The notes beneath the pieces are model-generated. The model saw only the letters and a list, made by a program, of their open reading frames with translations, made no database searches and was not told where the DNA came from. Shown piece by piece: positions 43,675 through 54,180 of a DNA stretch of 64,000 nt. Numbering within the stretch: position 1 is the stretch's first letter; the number at the start of each line of letters is the position of its first letter. The position numbers were made by a program, and so were the translations under genes. This DNA comes from Bacillus albus (GTDB taxonomy: Bacteria > Bacillota > Bacilli > Bacillales > Bacillaceae_G): positions 42,893 to 106,892 of the forward strand of contig NZ_MAOE01000135.1 of NCBI RefSeq assembly GCF_001884185.1, in the 5' to 3' direction.

Positions 43675-44550
43675 TTATTTTTTGTTTTTGTAGTAGTTGT
43701 AATCACAATATTCAAGTGATTTTGGATCAACATAACTTAAGTGATGACTAGAGAATGTCATACGACCAACTACACCAGGTTTAACAATTTCGTTGTACTT
43801 ATCTTCTGTTAGTTTAGGAGCAGTTTGTTGTACTTCTTTAACCCATTTGTCATACTTCTCTTTAGTTTTTGCTTCAACTTCGAACTCCATGTGAGTGAAT
43901 CCTTCACCAGAGAAGTTCGCGCTACGGCCTAGGTAAGAACCTGGCTTATCAGCTTGTAAATAAAGGTCCATAATCATGCCATCCATAGTGTACTTCATAC
44001 CACCAAGTTCTGGTACCCAGAAAGCATTCATTGGACCGACAGAAGTCAGTTTGAATTGAATTGGTACACCAGCTGGGATGTTTAAATAGTTAACGGTTTC
44101 AATTTTTTCCTCTGGGTAACTGAATAACCATTTCCAGTTTGCAGATGTAACATAAATCTCCACTGGTTTAATATGTTTGGACTCTTTCGGAACCTCTTCC
44201 GAAGCATAAGTTGCTTTTACTGTTGGAATCGATAATGCGATAACGATAATAACAGGAACAAGCGTCCAAATGATTTCTAATAATGTGTTACCGTGTTGTT
44301 CAGGTGGCTCATAGTCCATATTCTCTGGTTTTTCACGATAACGAATCAAGATGACTGTAAACAAGATGAATACAATTGCGATAATTAATGACATAAGCAA
44401 GAATGACCAAACAATTAAATCATACTGTGCTTTTGCAACAGGTCCTTGCGGATTTAATACTGCGAGTTTTTTATCACAGCCACCGAGGAACAGAAGTAAT
44501 GATAACGGAAGAAGCGAAGCCAGCTTCCAAAACGTTTTCTTTAGTTGCAC
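43675..44550 (-). CDS. qoxA: Cytochrome aa3 quinol oxidase subunit II
   Basis: A 291-residue lipoprotein: signal sequence ending at LGGC (Cys24 expected lipidated), two membrane hairpin segments (about 44-68 and 86-106), and an extracellular cupredoxin domain. The CuA cysteine motif of cytochrome c oxidases is missing (GRSANFSGEGFTHMEF stands in its place), so electrons come from menaquinol. GTG 44550 is chosen for AAGGAGA upstream and the lipoprotein start. It is the first gene of qoxABCD, which pumps protons while reducing oxygen to water. Confidence 0.93.
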   Translation of the reverse strand: MQLKKTFWKLASLLPLSLLLFLGGCDKKLAVLNPQGPVAKAQYDLIVWSFLLMSLIIAIVFILFTVILIRYREKPENMDYEPPEQHGNTLLEIIWTLVPVIIVIALSIPTVKATYASEEVPKESKHIKPVEIYVTSANWKWLFSYPEEKIETVNYLNIPAGVPIQFKLTSVGPMNAFWVPELGGMKYTMDGMIMDLYLQADKPGSYLGRSANFSGEGFTHMEFEVEAKTKEKYDKWVKEVQQTAPKLTEDKYNEIVKPGVVGRMTFSSHHLSYVDPKSLEYCDYNYYKNKK

Positions 44551-44784
44551 GATTGAAAATCTCCTTTCTCCTTGGATTGAAACTATGCCAATAAAACAAT
44601 ATAAACCTATTAATTTATAGATGGCAATAGTTTTTGTGATATTGTTAAAAAATAGACACAAATGCACACTTTTTAAGGTGAATATCATTTGTAACTTGAT
44701 AACATTGTAAACCATTTTCCAGTTAAAAACGTGATTGTGGAAATTTTAAGATAAATAAAGTTATACCAAGATATCCAAGAAATA
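44551..44784. other. qox promoter region
   Basis: An AT-rich 234-base stretch holding the minus-strand qox promoter and the end of the permease transcript. No additional coding sequence or clear operator was recognised. Confidence 0.4.
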
Positions 44785-44817
44785 GAAAAAAGCTATCTTA
44801 TGATAAGAAAGATAGCT
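44785..44817 (-). terminator. Terminator of the amino acid permease gene
   Basis: AGCTATCTT/AAGATAGCT stem with a 9-base loop; A-run on plus = T-run on minus. Confidence 0.88.
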
Positions 44818-44832
44818 GAATATTTTGTATAT

Positions 44833-46248
44833 TTAGTTTACCTCTTTTTTTAGACTTATTTGTTGTTCAAATGTGACAACTTTTTTATATTTAACTTGGT
44901 ATAAAATGTAACATATGATCATAAATGGAATTCCACAATAAAGAGCAATTCTCTGATCTGGAATGAAAGCTAAACTAACAAATGTAATGAAGTTGAGTGA
45001 GAAAGCCATGATTGGAACGATTGGATAAAGCGGTGTGCGATATTTTAAATCATTAATGTCTCCGCCGTTTTTTAAGAAGTTTCTACGGAAAAAAAACTGT
45101 GAAGCCGCGATTGACATCCAAACTACGACAGCCGCCATAGCTGCAATAGATGTTAAAACTAAAAAGACAGTATCCGCTGCAAATATACTTGTTAATAGAG
45201 ACAAGCTTGCAAAGATTAGACTGAAAATTAATGCGTTTAGCGGCACACCTTTTTTCGTTAACTTCGTAAAAGCTGGACTTGCCATTCCTTGTTTTGCCAT
45301 CGCCCAAAGCATACGAGAATTTGCGTATAGACCAGAGTTGGCTACGGATAATACCGCTGTAATAATAACAAAGTTCATAATGTCTGCTGCATATGGAACA
45401 CCAGCTACATCAAATACAAGTACAAATGGACTTTCGACTAGGTTAGCCTCTTGCCACGGGAGTAAACCTACAACAACTGATATGGCTAAGACGAAGAAGA
45501 AGAGAGTTCGCCAAATGGTATTTTTAATCGCTTTTGGAATTGTTTTTTCAGGATTTTCACTTTCTCCTGAAGCAATTCCGATTAATTCTGTTCCTTGGAA
45601 AGAGTAGTTTACTGTAATCATCGTAAGAAGAACAGCTAATGCACCGTTTGGAAATAATCCACCATTTTCAGTGAAGTTATGAAGCATTGGAGCTGGTTTT
45701 CCATTAAAGTCAAGTAGACCGAACATAACTGCACCACCGAGTACGATGAAAACTACAATTGTTGCAACTTTTACGCTAGCGAACCAGAACTCTGCTTCTG
45801 CATATGCTTTTGCTGATAAAGCATTTACAAGAAAGAGTGCTCCCGCAAATGTAACACACCAAATCCACGAAGAAACATCTGGAAACCAGCGTTTCATTAA
45901 AATACTTACAGTTGTTAACTCTACTCCAACTGTAACAGCCCAATTCAACCAATACATCCAACCGACAACAAAACCAAAACCAGGTGAAATAAATTTGCTT
46001 GCATAGCTTTGGAATGAACCTGCTTCTGGCATAGCAACGGATAATTCACCAAGACATAACATCGTTAAATACATAACAAATCCACCGACTAAAAATGCAA
46101 GAATAGCACCACCAGGACCGGCGTTATGGACGATTTGACCTGATCCCATAAATAGGCCCGTTCCAATCACTCCACCAAGTGCAATCATAAATAGGTGTCT
46201 ACTTTTCATTGTTCGTTTTAAATCTGTTTGTTCTACTTGTTGATTCAT
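44833..46248 (-). CDS. Amino acid permease, AAT family (LysP/RocE-like)
   Basis: A 471-residue APC permease with 12 membrane segments. It begins with the AAT hallmark [20 protein letters not shown] (consensus, about 10-29) then TGLFMGSG, followed by [40 protein letters not shown] is the conserved central loop. Lysine or arginine/ornithine is a plausible substrate, but specificity is not certain. The protein is clearly distinct from the permease at 34101. Confidence 0.9.
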   Translation of the reverse strand: MNQQVEQTDLKRTMKSRHLFMIALGGVIGTGLFMGSGQIVHNAGPGGAILAFLVGGFVMYLTMLCLGELSVAMPEAGSFQSYASKFISPGFGFVVGWMYWLNWAVTVGVELTTVSILMKRWFPDVSSWIWCVTFAGALFLVNALSAKAYAEAEFWFASVKVATIVVFIVLGGAVMFGLLDFNGKPAPMLHNFTENGGLFPNGALAVLLTMITVNYSFQGTELIGIASGESENPEKTIPKAIKNTIWRTLFFFVLAISVVVGLLPWQEANLVESPFVLVFDVAGVPYAADIMNFVIITAVLSVANSGLYANSRMLWAMAKQGMASPAFTKLTKKGVPLNALIFSLIFASLSLLTSIFAADTVFLVLTSIAAMAAVVVWMSIAASQFFFRRNFLKNGGDINDLKYRTPLYPIVPIMAFSLNFITFVSLAFIPDQRIALYCGIPFMIICYILYQVKYKKVVTFEQQISLKKEVN

Positions 46249-46627
46249 ATGCCCCTCACCCCGTTATTTTCTGTATGTATGAACTGATTTTTATTCCGAG
46301 TTTTTAATCATTAGTGGGGGATATGACACATACTCGGTTTATTTACTATGAAATGAATGGAGTATGTAAAAAGCGAACTATGACTAAATACTCTAAGAAT
46401 GTTTTTATTAACAAAGTGATATCTTCACCATGTTAATTATTTCGATTTTAGCAAAAAAATTCAGAAAAGTATATTGTTTTTTCTCTTTATTAAAAATAAT
46501 TAGAATTTTCCTGATAGTAAAAGTGTGAACAATAATTCACATAATCTTTCTAGCAAACTAGTAAGAAGAAAGGTACAATGATAGAAGGTATGTCTGTAAA
46601 ATAATAATTAATGGAGTTTTGTTTAAA
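46249..46627. other. Divergent intergenic region without recognised genes
   Basis: About 380 AT-rich bases between divergent genes. TACAAT (46574) is a possible -10 for the plus-strand gene, with no good -35. A short dyad CTAGCAAACTAG lies at 46550-46561. No lysine-riboswitch or T-box core was seen for the permease. Confidence 0.4.
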
Positions 46628-47338
46628 ATGAAAAAGTTAAAATATCTTTTTGTTTTTGGAATTATATTAGCTGCAGCGTTCTTTATAGGGAAAGATAAGA
46701 TTATACAAAAGGCACAAGTGCTACGCTTAGATTTTCTATCTGAAATGAAAGAAGCGGCTATGATTGAAAATGTTCCGTTTATAAAGCAGTTACCAGAATT
46801 ACCTCGTGGATGTGAAGTGACAAGCTTAGCTATGTTACTACAATATAAAGGTGTGCAAGTAGATAAGATGCAACTTGCTAGTGAAATTCATCGAGTTCCA
46901 TTTGAACAAGATGGTTTGCGTGGAAATCCTTATGAGGGATTTGTTGGAAATATTTATACGAAAGCTGAACAAGGATATGGTGTATATAATAAACCAATCT
47001 TTAATTTAGCAGAAAAATATGTTCCTGAAAAAGTAATTAATTTAACAGATAGAGACGTGAATGATCTATATAAGGTAATTAGTTCTGGCTCTCCAGTATG
47101 GGTTATTATTAATACAACGTTTAAGCCGCTAGCTGAAAGTAGTTTTGAAACATGGAAAACAAGTTCTGGTGAAGTGAAAATTACATATTTTGAGCATAGT
47201 GTAGTAGTGGTTGGATACGATCAAAACTTTGTGTATGTAAATGATCCTCTAAAAAACAATCCGCGTTTCGCTGTTCCACGAGCAGAATTTGAGAAAGCTT
47301 GGGAGCAAATGGGGAAACAAGCAATTACTATTTTATAA
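46628..47338 (+). CDS. Membrane-anchored C39-like peptidase
   Basis: A 236-residue protein with an N-terminal signal anchor (about 3-20) and an extracellular papain-like C39_2 domain. The catalytic Cys is in LPRGCEVTSLAMLL (about 58-71), the His in TYFEHSVVVVGYD (about 190), and the following Asn/Asp in VYVNDP. Such proteins are usually secreted hydrolases of unknown substrate. ATG 46628 follows a weak GGAG at 11 bases; TTG 46619 is too near that site. Confidence 0.85.
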   Translation: MKKLKYLFVFGIILAAAFFIGKDKIIQKAQVLRLDFLSEMKEAAMIENVPFIKQLPELPRGCEVTSLAMLLQYKGVQVDKMQLASEIHRVPFEQDGLRGNPYEGFVGNIYTKAEQGYGVYNKPIFNLAEKYVPEKVINLTDRDVNDLYKVISSGSPVWVIINTTFKPLAESSFETWKTSSGEVKITYFEHSVVVVGYDQNFVYVNDPLKNNPRFAVPRAEFEKAWEQMGKQAITIL

Positions 47339-47343
47339 TAATG

Positions 47344-47371
47344 AAAAAAGTCATCTTTTTGATGGCTTTTT
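47344..47371 (+). terminator. Terminator after the C39 peptidase gene
   Basis: AAAAGTCATC/GATGGCTTTT stem with a 5-base T loop and T tail. Confidence 0.8.
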
Positions 47372-47471
47372 ATTTTTGGCACTTTACAACCGAAAATTCA
47401 GAAGATTCTTTTAAAAGTTAACAATTCACGTTATAATAACATTTAACTTGGTGAAGAAGGGGAGAAGAGAA

Positions 47472-48647
47472 ATGGATGTAGCGAAGGAACTGGTTGTATC
47501 AAAAAATCAATTGATTGAGTGGAGAAGGCATTTTCATAAATATCCAGAGTTATCTTTTCAAGAAGAAAAAACATCACAGTTTGTATTCGATATACTGCGG
47601 AAAATCACATATTTAGAAGTGACACGACCTACTAAATATAGTGTAATGGCAAGGTTAATTGGTAAGAAACCTGGTAAAACCATCGCGGTTCGAGCTGACA
47701 TGGATGCTCTTCCTATTCATGAAGAAAATGAGTTTGACTTTATTTCTACAGAACCAGGTGTGATGCATGCATGTGGCCATGATGGGCATATAGCGATATT
47801 ACTTGGAGTTGTACATAAGTTAGTAGAGGCAAGAGAGAAAGTTGAAGGGGAGATTCGTTTTCTCTTCCAACATGCAGAAGAAAACTTTCCTGGCGGTGCA
47901 GAGGAAATGGTTGCAGCGGGTGTAATGGAAGGTGTGGATTATATTATTGGTGCTCACCTTTGGGCATCGTTACAGGTTGGCAAAATAGGTGTAATTTATG
48001 GTCCTGCAATGGCTGCTCCAGATGTGTTTAAAGTTACAATAGAAGGAAAAGGTGGACATGCTGGAATCCCTCATGAAACTGTGGATAGTATTGCAATCGG
48101 TACACAAGTTGTTTCCCAACTTCAGCAAATTGTATCTCGCCTCACGAATCCGTTAGATTCTCTTGTAGTATCTGTTACGCAATTCCATGCTGGGACAACC
48201 CATAATGTGATTCCAGAACAAGCGGAGATTGAAGGGACAGTGCGGAGTTTAAAACATGAGTTACGAGAAGAAACAGAGAAAAGGATTGAACGGATTGTGA
48301 AGCATGTGACGGAAGCTTACGGAGCGAAATATACGTTTTCTTATGAATATGGATATCGCCCAGTAGTAAATGATTATGAGGTTACAGAAATTATTGAACA
48401 AACTGCATTACAACTTTATGGTCGGGAAGGAGTTATTCGTTTACAGCCGACGATGGCTGGGGAAGATTTTTCAGCGTTTTTACAAAAGGCGCCAGGGACA
48501 TTCTTTTTTATTGGAGCAGGAAATAAAGAGAAAGGAATTATATATCCTCACCACCACCCTCGTTTTACGATTGATGAGGATGCATTGCCAATTGGCGTGG
48601 AAGTCTTTGTATCATCCATTATGAATTTTATAAGCAAAGGAGAATGA
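47472..48647 (+). CDS. M20-family amidohydrolase (N-acyl-amino acid hydrolase-like)
   Basis: A 391-residue metal-dependent hydrolase of the AmhX/HipO/YhaA group. It has WRRHFHKYPELSFQE (about 18-32), the ligand motifs VRADMDALPIHEE and ACGHDGHIA, HAEENFPGG, and a dimerisation domain around GKGGHAGIPHE. The last metal ligand His is near the C-terminus in PHHHPRF. It likely removes acyl groups from N-acyl amino acids or related amides. ATG 47472 follows GGGGAG. It heads an operon with a DUF3311 protein and a sodium symporter. Confidence 0.9.
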   Translation: MDVAKELVVSKNQLIEWRRHFHKYPELSFQEEKTSQFVFDILRKITYLEVTRPTKYSVMARLIGKKPGKTIAVRADMDALPIHEENEFDFISTEPGVMHACGHDGHIAILLGVVHKLVEAREKVEGEIRFLFQHAEENFPGGAEEMVAAGVMEGVDYIIGAHLWASLQVGKIGVIYGPAMAAPDVFKVTIEGKGGHAGIPHETVDSIAIGTQVVSQLQQIVSRLTNPLDSLVVSVTQFHAGTTHNVIPEQAEIEGTVRSLKHELREETEKRIERIVKHVTEAYGAKYTFSYEYGYRPVVNDYEVTEIIEQTALQLYGREGVIRLQPTMAGEDFSAFLQKAPGTFFFIGAGNKEKGIIYPHHHPRFTIDEDALPIGVEVFVSSIMNFISKGE

Positions 48648-48648
48648 G

Positions 48649-48846
48649 ATGAAGAAAATACATCTATTAGCGCTTATTCCAGTTTTTTGTTTAGTTATTG
48701 GACCTGTATTTGCTAATTCAGTTACTCCTTACGTATTAGGGATGCCATTTTTATTATTTTGGGTATTATTATCGGTGCTCATTACGTCTCTTTGTATGGG
48801 GATTGTGTACGTATTTGATCCTGCGAATAAGGGGGATGTAAAATGA
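48649..48846 (+). CDS. DUF3311 small membrane protein
   Basis: A 65-residue protein with two membrane segments (about 6-23 and 33-56) and the family pattern ALIPVFCLVIGPVFANSVTPYVLGMPFLLFW (in part). It starts one base after the amidohydrolase stop (AAAGGAG as ribosome site). Its own stop overlaps the start of the symporter (ATGA). DUF3311 proteins accompany sodium:solute symporters (yhjC with yhjB in B. subtilis), so it is probably an accessory subunit. Confidence 0.88.
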   Translation: MKKIHLLALIPVFCLVIGPVFANSVTPYVLGMPFLLFWVLLSVLITSLCMGIVYVFDPANKGDVK

Positions 48847-50315
48847 CCGCATTACTTATCATTATTTTATTTTTATTTCTCGCACTATTTTTAGGAATTC
48901 GGGCACAACATGGAAAAGATATGAATTTAGAGCAATGGTCAGTTGGTGGAAGAGGATTTGGAACTATTTTTGTTTTTCTTCTTATGGCAGGTGAAATTTA
49001 TACGACGTTCACCTTTTTAGGCGGAAGTGGATGGGCGTATAGTAAGGGAGCACCTACTTTCTATATTTTAGGTTATGGTGCATTAGCTTATATTTTATCT
49101 TACTTTTTATTACCACCGGTTTGGAAGTATGCGAAAGAGCACAATCTTGTTTCGCAGCCAGATTTTTTTGTGAAGAAATATAAGAGTCAGACACTTGGTA
49201 TTATCGTTTCTATCATTGGGGTTATTTCGATTATCCCCTATCTTGTTTTACAGTTGAAAGGATTAGGTATTATCGTGTCGGAAGCGTCTTACGGAAGGGT
49301 ATCGCCAGTTATTGCGGTATGGATTGGTGCAATTGTCATAACGATATATGTAATGGTTTCAGGTATACACGGCTCTGCTTGGACAGCGGCTTTGAAGGAT
49401 ATTATGATCCTGTTTATCGTTATGTTTTTAGGGATATATTTACCATACCATTATTATGGAGGATTTCAGCCGATGTTCGAAGCTGTAGAAGCAGCAAAAC
49501 CAGGATTTTTATCTTTACCTGATAAAGGAATGAGTATTTCTTGGTTTGTTTCTACTATTGTATTAACGGCTCTCGGTTTCTATATGTGGCCCCATACATT
49601 CGCTTCTGCTTTCTCTGCAAAAAATGAAAAAGTATTTCGTAAAAATGCGGCCATTATGCCACTTTATTCTTTAGTTTTACTTTTCGTATTCTTTGCGGGT
49701 TTTGCTGCTATCTTGCAAGTTCCAGGATTAAAGGGAGGGGATGTAGACCTTTCGTTATTCCGTCTGGCCCTTCAAACTTTTGATCCGTGGTTTATTGGGA
49801 TTATTGGTAGCGCTGGCGTTTTAACGGCATTAGTTCCGGGTTCTATGCTCGTCATGGCCGCTTCTACATTATTAGCGAAAAATATTTACCGAACAATGGT
49901 CCCATCTGCTTCGGATCGACAAGTTGCAAAAGCGGCGAAATTATTTGTTCCTGTAGTAACGCTTGTAGCTGTTTTGTTCACTTTTAAAGGTGGAGAAACG
50001 ATAGGAGCACTTCTTTTAATGGGATATAGTATCGTGACACAACTTTTCCCTGCGCTTGTATGTAGTTTGTTTCCACGTCAAGTTGTTACGAAACAAGGTG
50101 CAATTGCAGGAATGGGGATTGGGTTGTTAGTGGTTGCATATATTACTTTATCTGGTTCAACTTTAGCTACGATGTTTCCGGGGTTTCCTCAATATATAAA
50201 AGATTTAAATGTAGGAATAGTCGCATTGTTAATGAATATGCTTGTGATGTTTATCGTTAGTGGATTCACGAAAAACGTGTCTATAAAAGCAGACAATATA
50301 ATAGTAGAAAAGTAA
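48843..50315 (+). CDS. Sodium:solute symporter (SSS family, YhjB-like)
   Basis: A 490-residue permease with about 13 membrane segments. Family landmarks include WSVGGRGFGTIFVFLLMAGE (about 33-52), AYSKGAPTFYILGYGALAY and the SSS core region KDIMILFIVMFLGIYLP. The substrate is unknown. Sitting behind an amidohydrolase, it could import an acylated amino acid or the released product with sodium. It overlaps the DUF3311 gene by 4 bases and is followed by the operon terminator. Confidence 0.9.
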   Translation: MTALLIIILFLFLALFLGIRAQHGKDMNLEQWSVGGRGFGTIFVFLLMAGEIYTTFTFLGGSGWAYSKGAPTFYILGYGALAYILSYFLLPPVWKYAKEHNLVSQPDFFVKKYKSQTLGIIVSIIGVISIIPYLVLQLKGLGIIVSEASYGRVSPVIAVWIGAIVITIYVMVSGIHGSAWTAALKDIMILFIVMFLGIYLPYHYYGGFQPMFEAVEAAKPGFLSLPDKGMSISWFVSTIVLTALGFYMWPHTFASAFSAKNEKVFRKNAAIMPLYSLVLLFVFFAGFAAILQVPGLKGGDVDLSLFRLALQTFDPWFIGIIGSAGVLTALVPGSMLVMAASTLLAKNIYRTMVPSASDRQVAKAAKLFVPVVTLVAVLFTFKGGETIGALLLMGYSIVTQLFPALVCSLFPRQVVTKQGAIAGMGIGLLVVAYITLSGSTLATMFPGFPQYIKDLNVGIVALLMNMLVMFIVSGFTKNVSIKADNIIVEK

Positions 50316-50327
50316 TCCGTGAGCTAG

Positions 50328-50357
50328 AGCTATCTTTGAAAAGAGATAGCTTTTTTT
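50328..50357 (+). terminator. Terminator of the amidohydrolase/symporter operon
   Basis: AGCTATCT/AGATAGCT stem, 8-base loop, seven T. Confidence 0.88.
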
Positions 50358-50415
50358 GTATATATTTTCTTCTATTAGCGGAATCTAACTAAAAACTTGT
50401 TGAAAAGGAAGTTAG

Positions 50416-51894
50416 GTGGGGGACTTGTTAGAGTTAAAAGGTAACTTATTTGAAGTTATGAAAGAAATTAGGGATGAGTTAGGTTCGCCTAATGATTTAA
50501 CAATTAGGGAGGTCGCCCTTGCTGGTAGTTTTACACGCTGTGCTGTTATTTTTTTATGTGGGTTAACAGATAAGGATAATGTTTATAAATATGTAGTTCG
50601 TACACTCCAATATGAAGAAATACAAAAAGAAGCAGTTGTCGTTCAGACGTTATTAGATCGTTTTATTTCTATTGCGGAAGTTGGTAAGAAGACAACGTTT
50701 CCGGATATTATAAATGCGATTTTAGCGGGAGATACGGTTATATTAATTGATAACATTCAAACGGCTATCGTGATTAATAGTAGAGCTTGGGAAAAAAGAA
50801 GTTTAGAACCGCCAGTAACAGAAGATTTAATACGTGGACCGAGGGTTGGATTAAATGAAGATATTAACGTGAATAAAATGTTAATTCGTCGTAGTTTACG
50901 TGACCCAAAGCTGAGATTTCAATCTTATATTATGGGGAAGAGATCACAAAAAGAAGTGACGTTAGTATATATAGAAGACATTATTAATCCTTACATTGTA
51001 AAAGAGCTAGATCGGCGTCTTCAATCAATAGAGACAGATGTCGTTTTTGAGACTGGTACGATTGAGCAATTAATTCAAGATAATAATTTGTCACCGTTTC
51101 CCCAGTTTTTGAATACAGAAAGGCCTGATAATATTGTGGCCTCATTAGCGAAAGGAAAGGCAGCTATTTTGGTGGATGGATCACCGTTTGCCCTTATAGC
51201 TCCGCTAGTATTTGTTGATATTTTTCAATCTGTGGAAGATCATTATGAGCGCTGGGTAATTGGGACTTTATTAAGAATTTTGCGGATGGGTTCTGGTATA
51301 ATTGCGATTTTAATGCCAGCGATGTATGTAGCGCTCGTCTCATATCATCAAGGCCTTATTCCTTCTAAATTGGCTTATTCAATTGCTGGGGCAAGAGAAG
51401 GTGTTCCGTTTCCTGCATATATTGAAACGTTAATGATGGCATTAACGATGGAGTTAATACGAGAAGCGGGGATTAGGTTGCCGAAACCGATGGGGCAAAC
51501 AATTGGGATTGTAGGTGGTCTTGTAATTGGAGAAGCAGCAGTGAACGCAGGAATTGTAAATCCGTTTTTAGTTATCATTATTGCGGTTACAGCTATTGCT
51601 ACCTTTTCTCTCCCTGTATATAGCATTACGATTACGTTTCGTATTTTACTTTTCGTCTTTGTATTAGCAGCGACTGCTTTTGGGTTGTATGGAATCATTC
51701 TAGCTCTTATTGCACTTGCTATTCATATTACAAATTTAACAAGTGTTGGTGTACCGTATACGACTCCAATTGCTCCTGCATTTTATAAAGATTGGAAAGA
51801 AGAGTTTATTCGTATGCCAAAATCGATGTTGAAAGATAGACCAGAATATTTACAAACGAAAGATTCTACAATACGTCCAAAGGAGCGAAAATAA
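50416..51894 (+). CDS. gerLA: Spore germinant receptor subunit A (GerLA-like)
   Basis: A 492-residue GerA-family protein of the spore inner membrane. Residues 1-240 form the soluble N-terminal domain (VRTLQYEEIQKEAVVVQTLL; RGPRVGLNEDINVNKMLIRR). About five membrane segments follow, with the family signatures YERWVIGTLLRILRMGSG, GAREGVPFPAYIETLMMALT and PKPMGQTIGIVGGLVIGEAA. With B and C subunits it detects small germinants. GTG 50416 or TTG 50425 could be the start. The name gerL is inferred from neighbourhood in B. anthracis/B. cereus, recalled from memory. Confidence 0.85.
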   Translation: MGDLLELKGNLFEVMKEIRDELGSPNDLTIREVALAGSFTRCAVIFLCGLTDKDNVYKYVVRTLQYEEIQKEAVVVQTLLDRFISIAEVGKKTTFPDIINAILAGDTVILIDNIQTAIVINSRAWEKRSLEPPVTEDLIRGPRVGLNEDINVNKMLIRRSLRDPKLRFQSYIMGKRSQKEVTLVYIEDIINPYIVKELDRRLQSIETDVVFETGTIEQLIQDNNLSPFPQFLNTERPDNIVASLAKGKAAILVDGSPFALIAPLVFVDIFQSVEDHYERWVIGTLLRILRMGSGIIAILMPAMYVALVSYHQGLIPSKLAYSIAGAREGVPFPAYIETLMMALTMELIREAGIRLPKPMGQTIGIVGGLVIGEAAVNAGIVNPFLVIIIAVTAIATFSLPVYSITITFRILLFVFVLAATAFGLYGIILALIALAIHITNLTSVGVPYTTPIAPAFYKDWKEEFIRMPKSMLKDRPEYLQTKDSTIRPKERK

Positions 51895-53019
51895 TTGAAA
51901 CCATTTGAGTATGGCGATGAAGAGATTGGATCTCGGGAAATTGGGTTTGCAGTATCATCGACCATTATTGGTATAGGAGCATTGTCTATGCCACGAGATA
52001 TTGCTAATCAAACTTTATTTTCGGACGGTTGGATTATTTTACTTTTGGGTGGATTGGTATGTGCAGTTTTAGGTTGGTTTGTAACGAGGATAGCTATTTT
52101 ATTTCCGAAACAAAACTTTGTTCAATATACAAGTGCGTATTTGACAAAGCCTGTTGCATACACAATTAGTAGCATTTTAGTATTAACGTTTGCTGCTTTG
52201 ACAGCATATGAATCGAGAATGATTTCAATTATTTCTCAAACGTATTTATTTAGTGAGACACCGATACAACTACTGTCTTTCTTTTTCTTACTAGTTGTTA
52301 TTTACGGAATAGCAGGATCAAGAGCGGCCTTATTAAGGTTAAATGTTCTATTTTTACCTATTGTTTTAATTGCGATAGTGCTTCTTTCTTTATTGAATAT
52401 AAATTTAATGGAAATAAACAATTTATTTCCAGCTTTTCAAACGGAAGTAAGTCAGTACGCTGTTGGGGTTAAAAATTCCATATTCACATTTATTGGATTT
52501 GAGGTAGCTCTGTTTTATGCTGTGTTGTTGAATGATAAGACAGCGAAAAAGGCACCAATGGCAGTTGCAAAAGCCGTGATAGTAAATGTGCTCTCATATA
52601 TTTTAATTTATGTAACTTGTATTAGTGTTTTTACGTATATGACAACTCGTGGATTGACATATCCAACAATTGAATTAGGGAAAGAAATTGAAATTGGTGG
52701 AGGTTTTTTAGAAAGGTTCGATGCAATTTTTTTTACGACTTGGATTATTACTATTTATAACACTACAGCAATGTATTATGACGTCGCATCTTTATTGTTT
52801 TGTGCCATGTTTCCGAAAGTGAAGAAACATATTTTTATTTTCGGAAGCGCGCCTCTGATTTTTATGCTGAATATGCTCCCTGGTAATTTAGATACGTTAT
52901 CAAGTTACGGAACGTATTTAGCGTGGATAGATATGGGGTTTGTCGTATTAGCTCCTTTGCTAGTTTTTATTGTATATAAAATAAAAAGAAGGAATGGTAG
53001 AAATGAAAAACCTTCTTAA
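51895..53019 (+). CDS. gerLB: Spore germinant receptor subunit B (GerLB-like)
   Basis: A 374-residue APC-superfamily-related protein with about 10 membrane segments (first at about 13-32, [19 protein letters not shown]). B subunits bind the germinant. It starts at TTG immediately after the A subunit stop, with AAGGAGCG upstream. The C-terminal basic tail ([13 protein letters not shown]) is encoded in overlap with the C subunit gene. Confidence 0.85.
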   Translation: MKPFEYGDEEIGSREIGFAVSSTIIGIGALSMPRDIANQTLFSDGWIILLLGGLVCAVLGWFVTRIAILFPKQNFVQYTSAYLTKPVAYTISSILVLTFAALTAYESRMISIISQTYLFSETPIQLLSFFFLLVVIYGIAGSRAALLRLNVLFLPIVLIAIVLLSLLNINLMEINNLFPAFQTEVSQYAVGVKNSIFTFIGFEVALFYAVLLNDKTAKKAPMAVAKAVIVNVLSYILIYVTCISVFTYMTTRGLTYPTIELGKEIEIGGGFLERFDAIFFTTWIITIYNTTAMYYDVASLLFCAMFPKVKKHIFIFGSAPLIFMLNMLPGNLDTLSSYGTYLAWIDMGFVVLAPLLVFIVYKIKRRNGRNEKPS

Positions 53020-54169
53020 AATTATAATGGTTATGGTTTTAGCTGGATTTATAAGTGGGTGTTCTGAACTAGAAGAAATAGAAGAAAGAGGATTTGTAGT
53101 AGGCGCAGCTTACGATATTGTGAAGAAAAAGAAATCAAATCCGATTATGAAAGGGACGTATCAGATGGTACTTCCCAGTAAGTTAGCACAACAAGGTGGA
53201 CAGGGCGATGGAGATAGTGAAAATTATATTAACGTAAGTGCGAAAGCAGATAGCGTCTTTGAGCAAATAAGAATAATTGCTAAAAAAATTAGTCGAACAT
53301 TATTTTTTCCGCATATACAAGTCATTATTTTTTCGGATGAATTACTAGCGAATCCGTATGTTTTGCAAAATACGTTAGATGTATATTTTCGTGATCATGA
53401 AATGAGAAGAAATATTCGTTTGTTCGTTTCCAAGAAAAATGCAGAATCTATTTTAAAACAGAGCGCCAAACCTGAAAACTTACCGGCGCAGTACATTGAT
53501 ATGTTAGCTGAACATCCTCCGAAAAACGCTCAAATGATTGAGGCGGCGAGAATTGGTGAGGTACAAGGGAAAATGATCGCAGATCGAAGTTTTGCATTAC
53601 CTCTCTTAGGATTAACTAAACAAGGGGTACAAATGGAAGGAGCGGCATTGATCCGTGGAAAGGATAATAAGTGCGTTGGAACTTTGAGTGGAGAACAAAC
53701 ATTAGGAATGAACTATGTAATAGGTAAAAAAATTGGAGGTTTCTTTACTGTTCGTAAAAAGAATCAGCTCATTACATATGAAATTCATAAGTTGCGCCGA
53801 AAGATCCAGGTGTCTACTGAAAATGCTACAAAACCGAAGTTTGATATTCAATTGTCCACAGAAGGCATATTAGCTGAATTACATTTTAATGAACCGAAAC
53901 AAGTGATGAATGAAAAGCTTTTAAAGAAAGAGATCTCAAAGGAAATGAAGAAGCGTATTGAAAAGTCTATACAGCTTGTTCAAAAAAAATATAAGGTAGA
54001 TGTATTGGAATTAGGAGAGGCATATAAGAGGCATAATTATAAAGAGTGGAAGAAAATTAGTAAGAATTGGGATCAAGGTCAAAATTATTTTAGTAATGCT
54101 GAAATTAATGTTCATGTTGATCCGACAATTGAACATTCAGGCTCAGCTTTACCGAAGAAAGTGAAGTAA
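53003..54169 (+). CDS. gerLC: Spore germinant receptor subunit C, lipoprotein (GerLC-like)
   Basis: A 388-residue lipoprotein with signal [20 protein letters not shown] (Cys20 lipidated), then the Ger(x)C domain ([56 protein letters not shown]). The C-terminal third forms an alpha/beta domain ending near [12 protein letters not shown] 53003 overlaps gerLB by 17 bases; an ATG at 52994 is too close to the ribosome site AGAAGGA. C subunits lie on the outer face of the spore inner membrane. Confidence 0.87.
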   Translation: MKNLLKIIMVMVLAGFISGCSELEEIEERGFVVGAAYDIVKKKKSNPIMKGTYQMVLPSKLAQQGGQGDGDSENYINVSAKADSVFEQIRIIAKKISRTLFFPHIQVIIFSDELLANPYVLQNTLDVYFRDHEMRRNIRLFVSKKNAESILKQSAKPENLPAQYIDMLAEHPPKNAQMIEAARIGEVQGKMIADRSFALPLLGLTKQGVQMEGAALIRGKDNKCVGTLSGEQTLGMNYVIGKKIGGFFTVRKKNQLITYEIHKLRRKIQVSTENATKPKFDIQLSTEGILAELHFNEPKQVMNEKLLKKEISKEMKKRIEKSIQLVQKKYKVDVLELGEAYKRHNYKEWKKISKNWDQGQNYFSNAEINVHVDPTIEHSGSALPKKVK

Positions 54170-54180
54170 GGTGATGGAAG

